Counted from the first letter of the stretch, positions 9,518-18,824 are shown. The stretch is 64,000 nucleotides of DNA from Fluviicoccus sp. (GCF_030646115.1 NZ_JAUSMX010000019.1:1-64000); one strand, 5' to 3'. Translations and numbers: made by a program. Notes: generated by a model from the sequence alone, not told the origin.

Positions 9518-9847
9518 ATGGATCGCAAAAGAAAAATTGTAATTGCCATCAGCCTTCTTCTTGTTGTGGTTTTTCTGGGTGAGTACTGTGGCCACTATCA
9601 CTGGTTCGGCGGTAGCCAAGAGACGAGAACCATAATCACTGTTCTTGAAATCCTCATCTGCCTATTTGGTTGCTGGCTTCTTTTTTCCAAACGCCGCATG
9701 AGCTTTCTTGTCATCCCCTTATATTTCATAGCATCTCAAGTGCTATTTTCCCTTGCCTTTGCTCTGGGGCAAGTGAACTATTTTGGCCCCGAAACGTGGG
9801 CCGATTTCAAACAACACTATTCTTGGGCACTCCAAGGACGGCTGTAG
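9518..9847 (+). CDS. Small membrane protein of unknown function
   Basis: This is a 109-residue protein with three hydrophobic segments (about residues 7-22, 40-58 and 63-82) and a polar C-terminal tail with several aromatic residues. Its codons are clearly more AT-rich than those of the flanking mpl and ppa genes, and a REP-like palindrome lies directly before it, so it may be a recent acquisition. I do not recognise a family. The ATG at 9518 (MDRKRKIVIAI) gives a positive-inside first helix; an upstream in-frame ATG at 9479 lies within the repeat. Confidence 0.55.
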   Translation: MDRKRKIVIAISLLLVVVFLGEYCGHYHWFGGSQETRTIITVLEILICLFGCWLLFSKRRMSFLVIPLYFIASQVLFSLAFALGQVNYFGPETWADFKQHYSWALQGRL

Positions 9848-9878
9848 TCAATTATCAAACCTCAGCAATTGATGTGAT

Positions 9879-9902
9879 AAAGGCGCTGTCTCCAGCGCCT
9901 TT
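9879..9902. terminator. Bidirectional terminator between the orphan membrane gene and ppa
   Basis: AAAGGCGCT (9879-9887) and AGCGCCTTT (9894-9902) form a 9-bp stem with a GTCTCC loop. It lies between two convergent genes and can serve both, with short T/A runs on each side. Confidence 0.75.
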
Positions 9903-9924
9903 AGTTCACCACCGAAGAAGTCAA

Positions 9925-10452
9925 TTACTTCTTCGCGGCCTCGATGGACTTCAGCACTTCCGCCTTAGCCACATCCGCACCTTCCCAACCCGTCACCTTC
10001 ACCCACTTACCAGGCTCCAGCGCCTTGTAGTTCTCAAAGAAATGACGAATCTGATTGATCAGCAACTCCGGCAGATCGGTGTATTCCTTCACATTCTTGT
10101 AAAGCGGCGTCAGCTTGTCATGCGGAACTGCAATCAGCTTCGCATCAATACCGGACTCATCTTCCATGGTCAGCTTGCCAACCGGACGGCAGCGAATCAC
10201 GGAACCCGCAACCACCGGATAAGGCGTTACCACCAGCACATCCAGAGGATCACCGTCTTCCGACAGCGTGTTCGGAATGTAACCATAGTTGGCCGGATAG
10301 AACATCGCCGTCCCCATGAAGCGATCGACAAACAGCGCATCGCTGTCCTTGTCGATTTCGTACTTGATGGGGTCGTTGTTGGCGGGGATCTCGATCACCA
10401 CGTAGATATCGTTCGGGGCGTCTTTTCCGGGGGGAATGTTGTTGTAGCTCAT
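9925..10452 (-). CDS. ppa: Inorganic pyrophosphatase
   Basis: This cytoplasmic family I pyrophosphatase hydrolyses PPi to phosphate, driving biosynthetic reactions. The 175-residue sequence has [14 protein letters not shown] near 21-34, the metal-binding signature DGDPLDVLV at 66-74, and the late KYTD-like region [11 protein letters not shown], all expected for the hexameric bacterial enzyme. I start at the ATG of [10 protein letters not shown]; a GTG three codons upstream is in frame but less likely. Confidence 0.96.
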   Translation of the reverse strand: MSYNNIPPGKDAPNDIYVVIEIPANNDPIKYEIDKDSDALFVDRFMGTAMFYPANYGYIPNTLSEDGDPLDVLVVTPYPVVAGSVIRCRPVGKLTMEDESGIDAKLIAVPHDKLTPLYKNVKEYTDLPELLINQIRHFFENYKALEPGKWVKVTGWEGADVAKAEVLKSIEAAKK

Positions 10453-10507
10453 GATGCTCACTGCTCACTCGGGAGGAAACGGGGCGGATTATACGCCCCG
10501 GCAACCA

Positions 10508-11482
10508 TTACTGCACCAATTCCTGATCGGTGAACAACCCGTCGAACAGCGCCGTCGACAGGTAACGCTCCCCGGAGTCAGGCAGGATCACCACGATGGT
10601 CTTGTCCGCATTCTCCGGACGGGCTGCCAGCCGGGCCGCAACCGCACCGGCAGCGCCACAGGAAATACCGCAAAGGATGCCCTCTTCCCGCATCAGACGG
10701 CGTGCAAACTCAATGGCTTCTTCATTGGTCACTGTTTCAACCCCATCCACCAGACTGAGGTCGAGGTTGGCCGGAACAAAGTTGGCGCCGATTCCCTGTA
10801 TCTTGTGCGGAGCCGGCTTCAGAGCTTCACCGTTGCGAGCCTGGGTAATAAGCGGCGAGGCCGTGGGTTCGACGGCGATGGACTGGATGGCCTTGCCCTT
10901 GGTGAGCTTGATGAAGCGGGAAACGCCGGTCAGCGTACCGCCGGTGCCGACGCCGGCGACGAAGATATCCACTTCACCATCGGTGTCGTTCCAGATTTCG
11001 GGACCGGTGGTCTTTTCATGGATTTCCGGGTTGGCCGGGTTTTCAAACTGCTGCGGCAGGAAATATTTGTCCGGGTTGGAAGCGCGGATTTCCTCGGCCT
11101 TGTCGATGGCGCCCTTCATGCCCTTGGCGGGGTCGGTCAGCACCAGCGTGGCGCCCAGCGCCTTCAGCACCTTGCGGCGCTCGATACTCATGGACGAGGG
11201 CATGGTCAGCGTCAGCGGATAGCCTTTGGCGGCAGCGACATAAGCCAAGGCGATACCGGTGTTGCCGGAGGTCGGCTCCACGATTTCCATGCCCGGCTTG
11301 AGGGCGCCCCGCTTCTCGGCATCCCAGACCAGGTTTGCGCCAATACGGCACTTCACGGAATAGGCCGGGTTGCGGCCTTCGATCTTGGCATAAACCTTGG
11401 GATGCCCGTTCATAACGCGGTTCAGGCGGACCAGCGGGGTGTTGCCAATGGACAGTGCATTATCGTCATATACTTTTGCCAT
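10508..11482 (-). CDS. cysK: Cysteine synthase A (O-acetylserine sulfhydrylase)
   Basis: CysK makes cysteine from O-acetylserine and sulfide. The 324-residue PLP enzyme closely matches the E. coli CysK layout: K44 in SVKCRIGAN binds [23 protein letters not shown] forms the substrate loop, [14 protein letters not shown] binds the PLP phosphate, and the C-terminus reads [17 protein letters not shown]. The gene is divergent from a cation/proton antiporter, with 110 bases between starts. Cysteine also supplies the Fe-S system to which ErpA belongs. Confidence 0.95.
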   Translation of the reverse strand: MAKVYDDNALSIGNTPLVRLNRVMNGHPKVYAKIEGRNPAYSVKCRIGANLVWDAEKRGALKPGMEIVEPTSGNTGIALAYVAAAKGYPLTLTMPSSMSIERRKVLKALGATLVLTDPAKGMKGAIDKAEEIRASNPDKYFLPQQFENPANPEIHEKTTGPEIWNDTDGEVDIFVAGVGTGGTLTGVSRFIKLTKGKAIQSIAVEPTASPLITQARNGEALKPAPHKIQGIGANFVPANLDLSLVDGVETVTNEEAIEFARRLMREEGILCGISCGAAGAVAARLAARPENADKTIVVILPDSGERYLSTALFDGLFTDQELVQ

Positions 11483-11592
11483 TATCCTGCTTCCTGTTAT
11501 CGTAGGCGGTGGAAAACCCTACTTTGGCGACTTTGCCGCAGTCTTGCAACTGCCCGTTTAGCCTATCGTTATAACCTTCGGATATTTGCAGC

Positions 11593-13389
11593 ATGACGCT
11601 CCTGACCCAGACGGCGCTCTTTCTTGGCGCAGCCTTGCTTATTGTTCCTCTTGGCCACCGCCTGGGCTTGGCCACCGTACTCGGTTACCTGCTGACCGGC
11701 CTGATTCTGGGTCCCAACCTGCTGGACGTCGCGGGCAACGCCGGTAACGTCATGCATTTTGCCGAATACGGCGTGGTGATGCTGCTGTTCCTGATCGGGC
11801 TGGAACTGGAGCCGTCGCGGCTGTGGGCGCTGAAGCGGCAGATTTTTGTGCTGGGGGGATTGCAGGTCATGCTGACCGGCCTGCTTTTTACCGGCATTGG
11901 CCTGATGTTTGACCTGAAGCCGGTGGTGGCCGCCATTGCCGGATTCGGCCTGTCCATGTCTTCCACCTCGTTTGTACTGCAACTGCTGGCTGACAAGAAG
12001 CAGCTTTCCGCCAAGCATGGCCGCAAGTCCTTTGCCATCCTGCTGTTTCAGGACATTGCCGTAATACCGCTGCTGGCCGTGCTGCCGCTGCTGTCAGGCA
12101 ACAGCACCCAGGAATACAACCTGGCCTATTTCGGCAAGGTGTTTGCGGTGTTCGGACTGCTGATTGTCGCCAGCCGCTTTGTGGTGCGGCCTGTATTCCG
12201 GGTGATTGCCGCCAGCGGCGCGAATGAACTGCTGACGGCGGCGGCGCTGTTCATCATCCTCGGCATTACCCTGCTGATGGAATATCTGGGGCTGTCGATG
12301 GCGCTGGGCGCCTTTGTCACCGGTGTGCTGCTGGCGGACTCGCCCTACCGGCATGAACTGGAAGCCAGTATCCAGCCATTCAAGGGCTTGCTGCTGGGGC
12401 TGTTCTTCATGGCCGTGGGCATGAGCGCCGACATCCATCTGCTGATCAGCCACCCACTGCTGATGATTGGCGGTGCGCTGGGGCTGATGGCCATGAAGTT
12501 CGCGGTTCTGGCCGGCATCGGCAAGGCTTTGGGCAATACCTGGCAGACCAGCATCCGGCTGGGCATGGTGCTGTCCCAGGGCGGTGAATTCGCCTTCGTA
12601 CTGTTCAGCACGGCAGCCGGTTACAAGCTGCTGCCCGGCAAGCTGGGCGACCAGTTGATCCTGATCGTGACCTTGTCGATGGCATTGACGCCGCTGGCGT
12701 TCATGATCCTGGCGAAATGGATTGAGCCGCTGTGGGTCCAGAAGGAAAAACGCGAGTTCGACAAGATCGAAGACCACGACAATCCGGTGGTGATCGCTGG
12801 TTTCGGGCGCTTCGGCCAGATTGTGGCGCGGGTGCTGCGCACGCACAAGATCGGGTTTACGGCGCTGGAAGGCGATGCCCGGCAGGTCGACTTTGTACGC
12901 CGCTTCGGCAACAACATTTATTATGGCAATCCCAGCAATCTGGATTTGCTGCGGGCGGCGCACCTCGACAAGGCCAAGGTATTCATCCTGGCCATTGACG
13001 ATGTTGACGACTCCATCCGGACAGCGGTGCAGGTTCGCCATTATTTCCCCAATCTACCCATACTGGCGCGCGCCCGCGACCGCCGTCATGCCTACATGCT
13101 GATGGATCTGGGGGTGAAAGTGATTTTCCGCGAAACTTTCCTGTCCTCGCTGGATTTAGCCCGGCAAACCCTGGTGGAACTGGGTTATGACCCGTCACGC
13201 GCGGAACGCAGTGTCCGGACCTTCCGTGACTATGACGAAAAGCTGCTGAAACGACAGCAAGCCTTCTATCACGATGAGGAAAGCCTGATTGCCAGCAACA
13301 AGGAAGCGATGAAGGATCTGGAAGAGTTGTTCGACAGCGATGAGAAAGCACTGCGCAAGCAGATGGCGGAGGCGGAAGGAGAACTCTGA
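11593..13389 (+). CDS. CPA2-family cation/proton antiporter (KefB/KefC-like)
   Basis: This is a 598-residue inner-membrane transporter with about 12 hydrophobic segments over residues 1-375. The GYLLTGLILGPNLL, LFLIGLELEPSRLW, SSTSFVLQLLADK and FFMAVGMSADI stretches are typical of the CPA2 (KefB/KefC/YbaL) exchanger domain. It continues into a cytoplasmic TrkA-N/RCK Rossmann domain starting near 398 with VVIAGFGRFGQIVARVL. The C-terminal tail is charged and coiled-coil-like. Such proteins exchange K+ or Na+ for H+, often under glutathione-adduct or nucleotide control; which ion this one carries cannot be told. It stands alone with a terminator behind it. Confidence 0.88.
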   Translation: MTLLTQTALFLGAALLIVPLGHRLGLATVLGYLLTGLILGPNLLDVAGNAGNVMHFAEYGVVMLLFLIGLELEPSRLWALKRQIFVLGGLQVMLTGLLFTGIGLMFDLKPVVAAIAGFGLSMSSTSFVLQLLADKKQLSAKHGRKSFAILLFQDIAVIPLLAVLPLLSGNSTQEYNLAYFGKVFAVFGLLIVASRFVVRPVFRVIAASGANELLTAAALFIILGITLLMEYLGLSMALGAFVTGVLLADSPYRHELEASIQPFKGLLLGLFFMAVGMSADIHLLISHPLLMIGGALGLMAMKFAVLAGIGKALGNTWQTSIRLGMVLSQGGEFAFVLFSTAAGYKLLPGKLGDQLILIVTLSMALTPLAFMILAKWIEPLWVQKEKREFDKIEDHDNPVVIAGFGRFGQIVARVLRTHKIGFTALEGDARQVDFVRRFGNNIYYGNPSNLDLLRAAHLDKAKVFILAIDDVDDSIRTAVQVRHYFPNLPILARARDRRHAYMLMDLGVKVIFRETFLSSLDLARQTLVELGYDPSRAERSVRTFRDYDEKLLKRQQAFYHDEESLIASNKEAMKDLEELFDSDEKALRKQMAEAEGEL

Positions 13390-13394
13390 AGCCA

Positions 13395-13424
13395 AAAAAA
13401 GGGCGCCGTTTGCAGGCACCCTTT
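13395..13424. terminator. Bidirectional terminator between the antiporter and decarboxylase genes
   Basis: AAAAAAAGGGCGCC and GGCACCCTTTT can pair (one G-U) around GTTTGCA, with A/T runs on both sides. It lies in the 50-base gap between the convergent antiporter and decarboxylase genes. Confidence 0.7.
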
Positions 13425-13439
13425 TCCATTGCCACCGGC

Positions 13440-14609
13440 TTACTTGATGTAGAACGCCTTCAGCGGCGGGAAGCCGTTGAATTCCACCGAACTGTAGGAG
13501 TTGGTGTAGGCGCCGGTGGTCAGCCAGTACAGGCGGTCACCCACGGCCAGGTTCAACGGCAGACCATAGCTGACATGCTCGTACATGATGTCGGTGGAGT
13601 CGCAGGTGGGGCCGGCGAGCACGACATTGCCTTCCGGCGGATGCTGTTCCATCTTTTCGGTATAGATCGGGTACTTGATCGACTCGCCCATGGTCTCGAT
13701 GAGGCCCTGGAACAGACCGACGTCGGTGTAGATCCAGCGCTTGAGGTCGGTACGCGACTTGCGGGAAATCAGCACTACTTCCGACACCAGCACCCCGGAC
13801 TCACCCACCAGCGAGCGGCCCGGCTCAAGGATGATTTCCGGCAGGTCATCACCGTAGTCATCGTGCAGATAACGCAGGATTTCTTCGGCATAGACCTGGA
13901 TCGGGTTGACTTCGGAGATGTAGTTGGCCGGGAAACCGCCGCCCATGTTGATCATCTTCAGTTCAACGTCTTCTTCGTACTTCATCCAGTCAAACATGTA
14001 TTTGACCTTGGAAAGAGCGGCGTCCCAGACGGCGATATCTTTTTGCTGCGAACCGACGTGGAAGGAAATGCCATAGGGCACCAGACCGTTCAGCTTGGCC
14101 TGCACCAGCAAGTCAATGGCCATGTCGGGGTGGCAGCCGAATTTACGGGACAGCGGCCACTCGGCGGTTTCGCCACCTTCCACCAGGATGCGCACGAAAA
14201 CCTTGGAACCCGGCGCCTGTTCGGCGATGTTCTGCAGGTCGGCCTTTGAGTCGGTGGCGAACAGGCGCACGCCCTTCTCGTAGGCGTACTTGACGTGGGC
14301 CGCCTTCTTGATGGTGTTGCCATAGGAGATCAACGCCGGATCAACGCCGGCGTCCAGCACCTTGTTCAGCTCGTAAATCGAGGCGATGTCAAAGCTGCAG
14401 CCCTTGTCGCGCAGCAACTCGATGACCGGAGCGCCCGGATTGGCCTTCAGCGCATAATGCACCTTGGCCATGGGGAAGCAGGTGGTCAGCTCATCATACT
14501 TCTGGCTGATGATTTCGAGGTCGACCACCAGGAACGGAGTCTCCTTTCCATCCGCGAAATCCTTGATTTTTTTCCATTCTGCATCAGAGCAGTAATCCGA
14601 GAGACGCAT
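13440..14609 (-). CDS. Fold-type III ornithine/lysine decarboxylase
   Basis: This is a PLP-dependent alanine-racemase-fold decarboxylase that makes putrescine or cadaverine. The 389-residue protein has the PLP lysine K55 in HYALKANPG, the GCSFDIAS segment, HVGSQ near 200, the GGGFPANY phosphate loop, EPGRSLVG and the active-site CDSTD motif followed by YEHVSYGLP. This is the eukaryotic-like ODC/LDC branch seen in Pseudomonas SpeC and in dual lysine/ornithine enzymes; substrate choice is not decided here. I start at MRLSDY because the upstream in-frame TTG is less likely. A perfect 20-base palindrome lies 34-53 bases before the start. Confidence 0.92.
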   Translation of the reverse strand: MRLSDYCSDAEWKKIKDFADGKETPFLVVDLEIISQKYDELTTCFPMAKVHYALKANPGAPVIELLRDKGCSFDIASIYELNKVLDAGVDPALISYGNTIKKAAHVKYAYEKGVRLFATDSKADLQNIAEQAPGSKVFVRILVEGGETAEWPLSRKFGCHPDMAIDLLVQAKLNGLVPYGISFHVGSQQKDIAVWDAALSKVKYMFDWMKYEEDVELKMINMGGGFPANYISEVNPIQVYAEEILRYLHDDYGDDLPEIILEPGRSLVGESGVLVSEVVLISRKSRTDLKRWIYTDVGLFQGLIETMGESIKYPIYTEKMEQHPPEGNVVLAGPTCDSTDIMYEHVSYGLPLNLAVGDRLYWLTTGAYTNSYSSVEFNGFPPLKAFYIK

Positions 14610-14642
14610 ACGCAATTACCCGACGAGGCCGAGATTAAAGTT

Positions 14643-14662
14643 GTTTCCGGAATTCCGGAAAC
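14643..14662. promoter_or_regulatory. Perfect 20-base palindrome upstream of the decarboxylase gene
   Basis: The two 8-base arms GTTTCCGG and CCGGAAAC flank AATT, giving a fully symmetric site between the end of the carbonic anhydrase gene and the decarboxylase start, both on the minus strand. It could be an operator, or an RNA hairpin acting as a weak terminator; no T run follows the stem on the minus strand. Confidence 0.5.
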
Positions 14663-14694
14663 GCCAGGATGTGAGTGCCGTAAAAGCGCGAAGA

Positions 14695-15384
14695 TTAAGG
14701 CGAATCCCCTCGACAATCAAGGGCGCGAAGACCGGTTTTTTCGGCCAGCCGCCGACGGGCGTCCGCCAGCTCCTGAACGGAGGATAATGTGACCTCCAGA
14801 TCACGCAGCAGGCCGTCTTCCACGCCGTAAATCCAGCCGTGAACAGTCAGCTGCTGCCCCTTGGCCCAAGCCTGGTGCACCAGCGAGTTCTGGCAGACAT
14901 TGAACACCTGCTGCAACACGTTCAGCTCGCACAGCGCCTGCAGGCGGGAGTTCTCATCCTCAAAACCGGTCAGGTAGATATCGTAAGCATTGATGATGTC
15001 GTGAATATGACGCAGCCAGTTGTCAATGAGCCCGAAATGCATGTTGCGCAAGGCCGCAAGAATGCCGCCGCACCCATAATGGCCGCAAATGATGATGTGT
15101 TCCACTTTCAGCACTTCAATGGCGTACTGCATAACGGACAGGCAGTTGAAGTCGGTGTGGATCACCATGTTGGCGACATTGCGGTGGACGAACATGTCAC
15201 CCGGCAGCAGGTCAACCAGTTGCGTGCAGGGTACGCGGCTGTCGGAACAACCGATCCACAGGTAGCGGGGGGTTTGTTGCGAGGACAGCTTGGTGAAGAA
15301 TTCCGGGTCTTCGGCCTTGATGCTGGCCGCCCAGGTGCGGTTGCGGGCCAGCAGGTCGTCAAGCTTGCGGCTGGTCATCGGCAT
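14695..15384 (-). CDS. can: Beta-class carbonic anhydrase
   Basis: This enzyme interconverts CO2 and bicarbonate in the cytoplasm, supplying bicarbonate to carboxylases such as PurK. The 229-residue protein has the zinc ligands C46 and D48 of CSDSRV, H102 and C105 of GHYGCGG, the HRNVAN signature at 67-72 and the helical WLRHIHDI segment. This matches the E. coli Can subgroup. It overlaps the preceding membrane-protein gene by 26 bases, indicating a coupled two-gene unit. Confidence 0.95.
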   Translation of the reverse strand: MPMTSRKLDDLLARNRTWAASIKAEDPEFFTKLSSQQTPRYLWIGCSDSRVPCTQLVDLLPGDMFVHRNVANMVIHTDFNCLSVMQYAIEVLKVEHIIICGHYGCGGILAALRNMHFGLIDNWLRHIHDIINAYDIYLTGFEDENSRLQALCELNVLQQVFNVCQNSLVHQAWAKGQQLTVHGWIYGVEDGLLRDLEVTLSSVQELADARRRLAEKTGLRALDCRGDSP

Positions 15385-15760
15385 CTCCGTCGGTCTTGAG
15401 AACCGGCATCATTTCCGGCGCAGGAGGCTCGCCTCCGGATGTCAGTTGCCGGATCGTCGTTTTTTCGGTCCACATGGCGGCATAGGTCAGGAAAACCATG
15501 CCCGCCAGCAGCAGGCCGCAACCGAGAAACGCCAGGTTGCCCAGCGCGGCCAACCGGGCCACCTCGATATCGGCGACGCCGCCAACCCGCAACTTCTCCA
15601 GCAGCAACATGGGATCGACAAACAGCGGGTGAATACTCCACAGCCAGCCGTAAAAGCCTGCCACCGCCACCAGGATCAGCCAGCCCAGCCGGTTCCACCA
15701 GCGGATGGCGCTCAGCCTGCGATCAAGATATTGCTGTTGTTCGGGACTCAGTGGCCTCAT
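15359..15760 (-). CDS. Small membrane protein upstream of carbonic anhydrase
   Basis: This is a 133-residue hypothetical protein with two hydrophobic helices (about residues 24-44 and 70-94) and a hydrophilic Pro/Asp-rich C-terminus. No family is recognised. Its last 26 bases overlap the start of the carbonic anhydrase gene on the same strand, so it is likely translated as part of the same message. Any link to CO2 or bicarbonate handling is only suggested by position. Confidence 0.65.
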   Translation of the reverse strand: MRPLSPEQQQYLDRRLSAIRWWNRLGWLILVAVAGFYGWLWSIHPLFVDPMLLLEKLRVGGVADIEVARLAALGNLAFLGCGLLLAGMVFLTYAAMWTEKTTIRQLTSGGEPPAPEMMPVLKTDGDADDQPQA

Positions 15761-15914
15761 GTTCGTCTGGCTCGGGGTCGGAAAAGATGCGGGGAGTATG
15801 CCACGTCAGGACGTAGGTTTCACGATCGGGTCGGGGCTAAGTGTTCGAATATGGTCATTTTGCCTGCGCCCGAATGTCGGGTAGAATGCGCCCCACTTCA
15901 CCAGGAGCCAGACC

Positions 15915-16226
15915 ATGAGCCAGTTCGACAATGTCAGTGTTATCAAGAAATCCAATGTCTACTTTGACGGCAAGTGCGTCAGCCACACCGTGCTGCTGGC
16001 CGACGGCTCGCGCAAGACCGTGGGCGTGATCCTGCCCTCGACACTGGTGTTCAACACCGGTGCGCCGGAAATAATGGAAGTGATCGGCGGCCGTTGCCGC
16101 GTGCGGCTGGCCGGCAGCGAAAGCTGGAATGAATACGGCGCAGGCCAAAGCTTTGACGTACCTGGCAACTCCAGTTTCACCATCGAAACGCTGGAAAACC
16201 TGGATTACGTGTGCCACTTCGCCTGA
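15915..16226 (+). CDS. ppnP: Pyrimidine/purine nucleoside phosphorylase
   Basis: PpnP is a small cupin that phosphorolyses various nucleosides to base and ribose-1-phosphate. The 103-residue protein is the usual length, beginning [20 protein letters not shown] and containing [27 protein letters not shown], the [14 protein letters not shown] cupin strand and a terminal DYVCHF, all hallmarks of the former DUF1255/YaiE family. A clear terminator follows. It fits with apt and the nucleosidase nearby as a salvage function. Confidence 0.93.
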   Translation: MSQFDNVSVIKKSNVYFDGKCVSHTVLLADGSRKTVGVILPSTLVFNTGAPEIMEVIGGRCRVRLAGSESWNEYGAGQSFDVPGNSSFTIETLENLDYVCHFA

Positions 16227-16281
16227 CAGCGGTTGCGTGCAGCCCGGTTGCTTGACCGGGCCTCCACGAACAGTGAAACCA

Positions 16282-16313
16282 ATGATAAAGGGCGCTTCCG
16301 CGCCCTTTATCAT
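16282..16313. terminator. Bidirectional terminator after ppnP
   Basis: ATGATAAAGGGCGC and GCGCCCTTTATCAT form a perfect 14-bp stem with a TTCC loop. It lies between the convergent ppnP and molybdopterin oxidoreductase genes and can serve both. Confidence 0.9.
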
Positions 16314-16329
16314 TTAAGGAAAGACCGGA

Positions 16330-18678
16330 TCAGGCCTGCTCCACCTTGACCTTGCGCACCCGTTTGGGCTTGGCGGGCGGGTTGGCCAGACTGACTTGAA
16401 CCGGAATACCGTTCAGGGCGGCGGTGCCGGTCAGGCTGTCCAGCCAGTGTTCGTCGGTGATGTCATTCATGCTGACCCCGGCCTTGCCTTCGGCAATGCT
16501 GAGCTGGGAGCCTTCACGATGATGCCCGAATCCGTGCGGAATGCTGATGACACCGGGCATGATGTCAGCGCAGAACTCCACCGGAATCACGAGGTCGCCA
16601 ACGCGGGAAGTCACCCGCAATTCTTCCCCTTCCTGAACCTTCAACGCGGCGGCATCATCAGGGTGAATCATCACCGTGCAACGGTTCTTGCCCTTCACCA
16701 GCGGCAGGCTGTTATGCAGCCAGGAATTGTTGCTGCGGATATGACGGCGGCCGATCAGCACCATCTCCCCCTTCCTGGCCTTGCCACCGGCCGGCATCTC
16801 CTGACGCGCCCGCTCCAGTTCCGGCAGATAGATATGCGGCGCCAGCAACACCTTGCCATCCGGCGTGCAGATGCGTTGCAGCAGGCCAGGCTCCAGAGCA
16901 CCCAAGTCGATACCGTGCGGGTTCTCTTTGAGCATGGCGACACTGAGGCCGATAGCCTTGCCGCTGACCGGGGTGGCCAGCATCAACTGCCGCAACTGGC
17001 GGGCCAGCTTGCGGGCCGGAGGCAGCTTTTCCAGCAAGGACAGCAACGAGGCGCTGGAAGCATGCAGGGCATTGCCCAGTCCGAACGCCCGATGACCATA
17101 AGGGCCGGACTGCAACAACAGGTCCAGCACGCCTTCAGGACCGTCCAGCCGCTCCACCGCCTGCTTTACCAGCCGCCACACCGCTTTCTCGGTGGGCGTA
17201 TTGCTGTTCAGCCGCGCTGACAGCTCCAGCAGGATTTGCCAGTCATGGCGGGTGTTCTCCAGCGGCTGCATCAGCGCCGGGGAGTACTTGGTGACGTTGC
17301 GCACGGCAATGGTGTTGAAGATCAGGTCGTAATGACCATGTTCCAGCGGCCCGGTGGGCGGCAGGATGATATGGGCGTGACGCGTGGTTTCGTTCAGGTA
17401 GAAGTCAATGGACACCATGAAGTCGAGGCCGGACAGCGCCTCGTCCATCTGGCGGCCGTTGGGCGTCGACAACACCGGATTGCCCGCATGGGTCACCAAG
17501 GCGCGGATCTGGCCCTGCCCCGGCGTCAGGATTTCTTCCGCCAGCACGGCCACCGGCAGTTCACCGTTGAACTCCGGCAGGCCGCGAACACGGGAACGAT
17601 AGCGGTTGAAGCTGCCGCGCAATGCCGGTGATGACGAGGTCAGGCCGACCACATCGACCGCCGGATGCGTGAACATGGCGCCGCCAGGCGCATCGGCATT
17701 GCCGGTAACGACGTTGATGGCATTGATCAGCCAGGCGTTGACGCCGCCCCACGACTGAGTGCACACGCCCATGCGGCCGTAGCAGACCGCCCGCTCGGCG
17801 GCGGCAAATTCACGGGCGGTCTGGCGAATCCACTCAGCGGAAAGACCTGTGGCCTCCTCGACATCTTCAGGCTCAAACGCTGCCACGGCAGCCTTCAGCA
17901 CATCCAGACCGGTTACCCGCCCCTTCAACTCACCCAGAGAGACGATGTTGTCGGTGAACAGCACATTGAGGAAAGCCGCCAGGAAATAGACATCAGCGGC
18001 CGGTTTGATGAATTGATGCTCAAAACACTGCGCGGTTTCAGTGCGGCGCGGGTCCAGCACCACCACCCGGCCGCCGCGCTGGGGAATCTTCTTCAGGCGG
18101 CCCATGACATCACCGGCGCTCATCAGGCTGCCGTTGGAGGCGGCAGGATTGGCGCCCAGCATCAGCATGAAATCAGTATTGTCGATATCGGGAATGGGCA
18201 GCATCAATTGATGGCCGAACATCTGCAACGCCGCCAGCATGTGCGGCAGCTGGTCAACGCTGGTGGCGCTGAACTTGTTGCGCGAATGCAGCGACGCCAT
18301 CAGCGGTGCGGCAAACAGCGAGGCTCCCAGGTTATGCACCGTCGGGTTGCCTGCATAAAAGGCCACGGCATGACGCCCGTGCTCATGCTGCACTTTGTGG
18401 ATGCCGGCGGCAACTTCGTCAAAGGCCTGGTCCCAGGAGATTTCCTGCCAGTCGGAACCCACCCGCTTCAAGGGGTAACGCAGGCGATCCGGGTCTTCAT
18501 GCAGCGACTTCAGGCCGATAGCCTTGGCGCAGACATGACCACGGCTGAACGGATCATCGGCATCGCCCTTGATGGAGGCAACGATCTCGGTCTCGCCATC
18601 CAGATCCAGCTCGGTGGTAATGGTGACGCCACACATGGCTTCACAGAGATTGCAGGTGCGGTGATGGGGCTGGCTCAT
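16330..18678 (-). CDS. Molybdopterin-dependent oxidoreductase (formate-dehydrogenase-like)
   Basis: This is a 782-residue member of the DMSO-reductase superfamily. Near the N-terminus C9, C12, C16 and C50 (Cx2Cx3Cx33C) provide a 4Fe-4S site, followed by molybdopterin-binding segments such as MLMLGANPAASNGSLMS, VVVLDPRRTETAQ and GVCTQSWGGVNAWLINAINVVTGN, and a C-terminal molybdopterin dinucleotide domain (RRHIRSNNSWLHN; VRVTS-like LRVTSRVGDLVIP; VSIPHGFGHHREG). No twin-arginine signal is seen, so it is probably cytoplasmic. No electron-transfer subunit or chaperone lies beside it. Substrate is unknown; I see no obvious selenocysteine or cysteine ligand to molybdenum. I start at MSQPHHRT because codons upstream do not fit the family. 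Confidence 0.85.
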   Translation of the reverse strand: MSQPHHRTCNLCEAMCGVTITTELDLDGETEIVASIKGDADDPFSRGHVCAKAIGLKSLHEDPDRLRYPLKRVGSDWQEISWDQAFDEVAAGIHKVQHEHGRHAVAFYAGNPTVHNLGASLFAAPLMASLHSRNKFSATSVDQLPHMLAALQMFGHQLMLPIPDIDNTDFMLMLGANPAASNGSLMSAGDVMGRLKKIPQRGGRVVVLDPRRTETAQCFEHQFIKPAADVYFLAAFLNVLFTDNIVSLGELKGRVTGLDVLKAAVAAFEPEDVEEATGLSAEWIRQTAREFAAAERAVCYGRMGVCTQSWGGVNAWLINAINVVTGNADAPGGAMFTHPAVDVVGLTSSSPALRGSFNRYRSRVRGLPEFNGELPVAVLAEEILTPGQGQIRALVTHAGNPVLSTPNGRQMDEALSGLDFMVSIDFYLNETTRHAHIILPPTGPLEHGHYDLIFNTIAVRNVTKYSPALMQPLENTRHDWQILLELSARLNSNTPTEKAVWRLVKQAVERLDGPEGVLDLLLQSGPYGHRAFGLGNALHASSASLLSLLEKLPPARKLARQLRQLMLATPVSGKAIGLSVAMLKENPHGIDLGALEPGLLQRICTPDGKVLLAPHIYLPELERARQEMPAGGKARKGEMVLIGRRHIRSNNSWLHNSLPLVKGKNRCTVMIHPDDAAALKVQEGEELRVTSRVGDLVIPVEFCADIMPGVISIPHGFGHHREGSQLSIAEGKAGVSMNDITDEHWLDSLTGTAALNGIPVQVSLANPPAKPKRVRKVKVEQA

Positions 18679-18824
18679 GGCGGCGTTCTCCCTGGCGTTG
18701 TTGTCGTTCGATGGACATGAAAGTGTCCACACAGTACCTTATTTTGGCGGACTTTGGCAGAGGCCTGTTCCTGCCGCCCCCGGAACAGTTACTATTTCCC
18801 GATAACCTGTATGGACTGCCTCCC

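Noticed and set aside
10451-11596. 381-residue open frame opposite cysK
   Set aside because: It is the antisense of a clear cysteine synthase, with low-complexity Gly/His/Arg content and no ribosome binding site.
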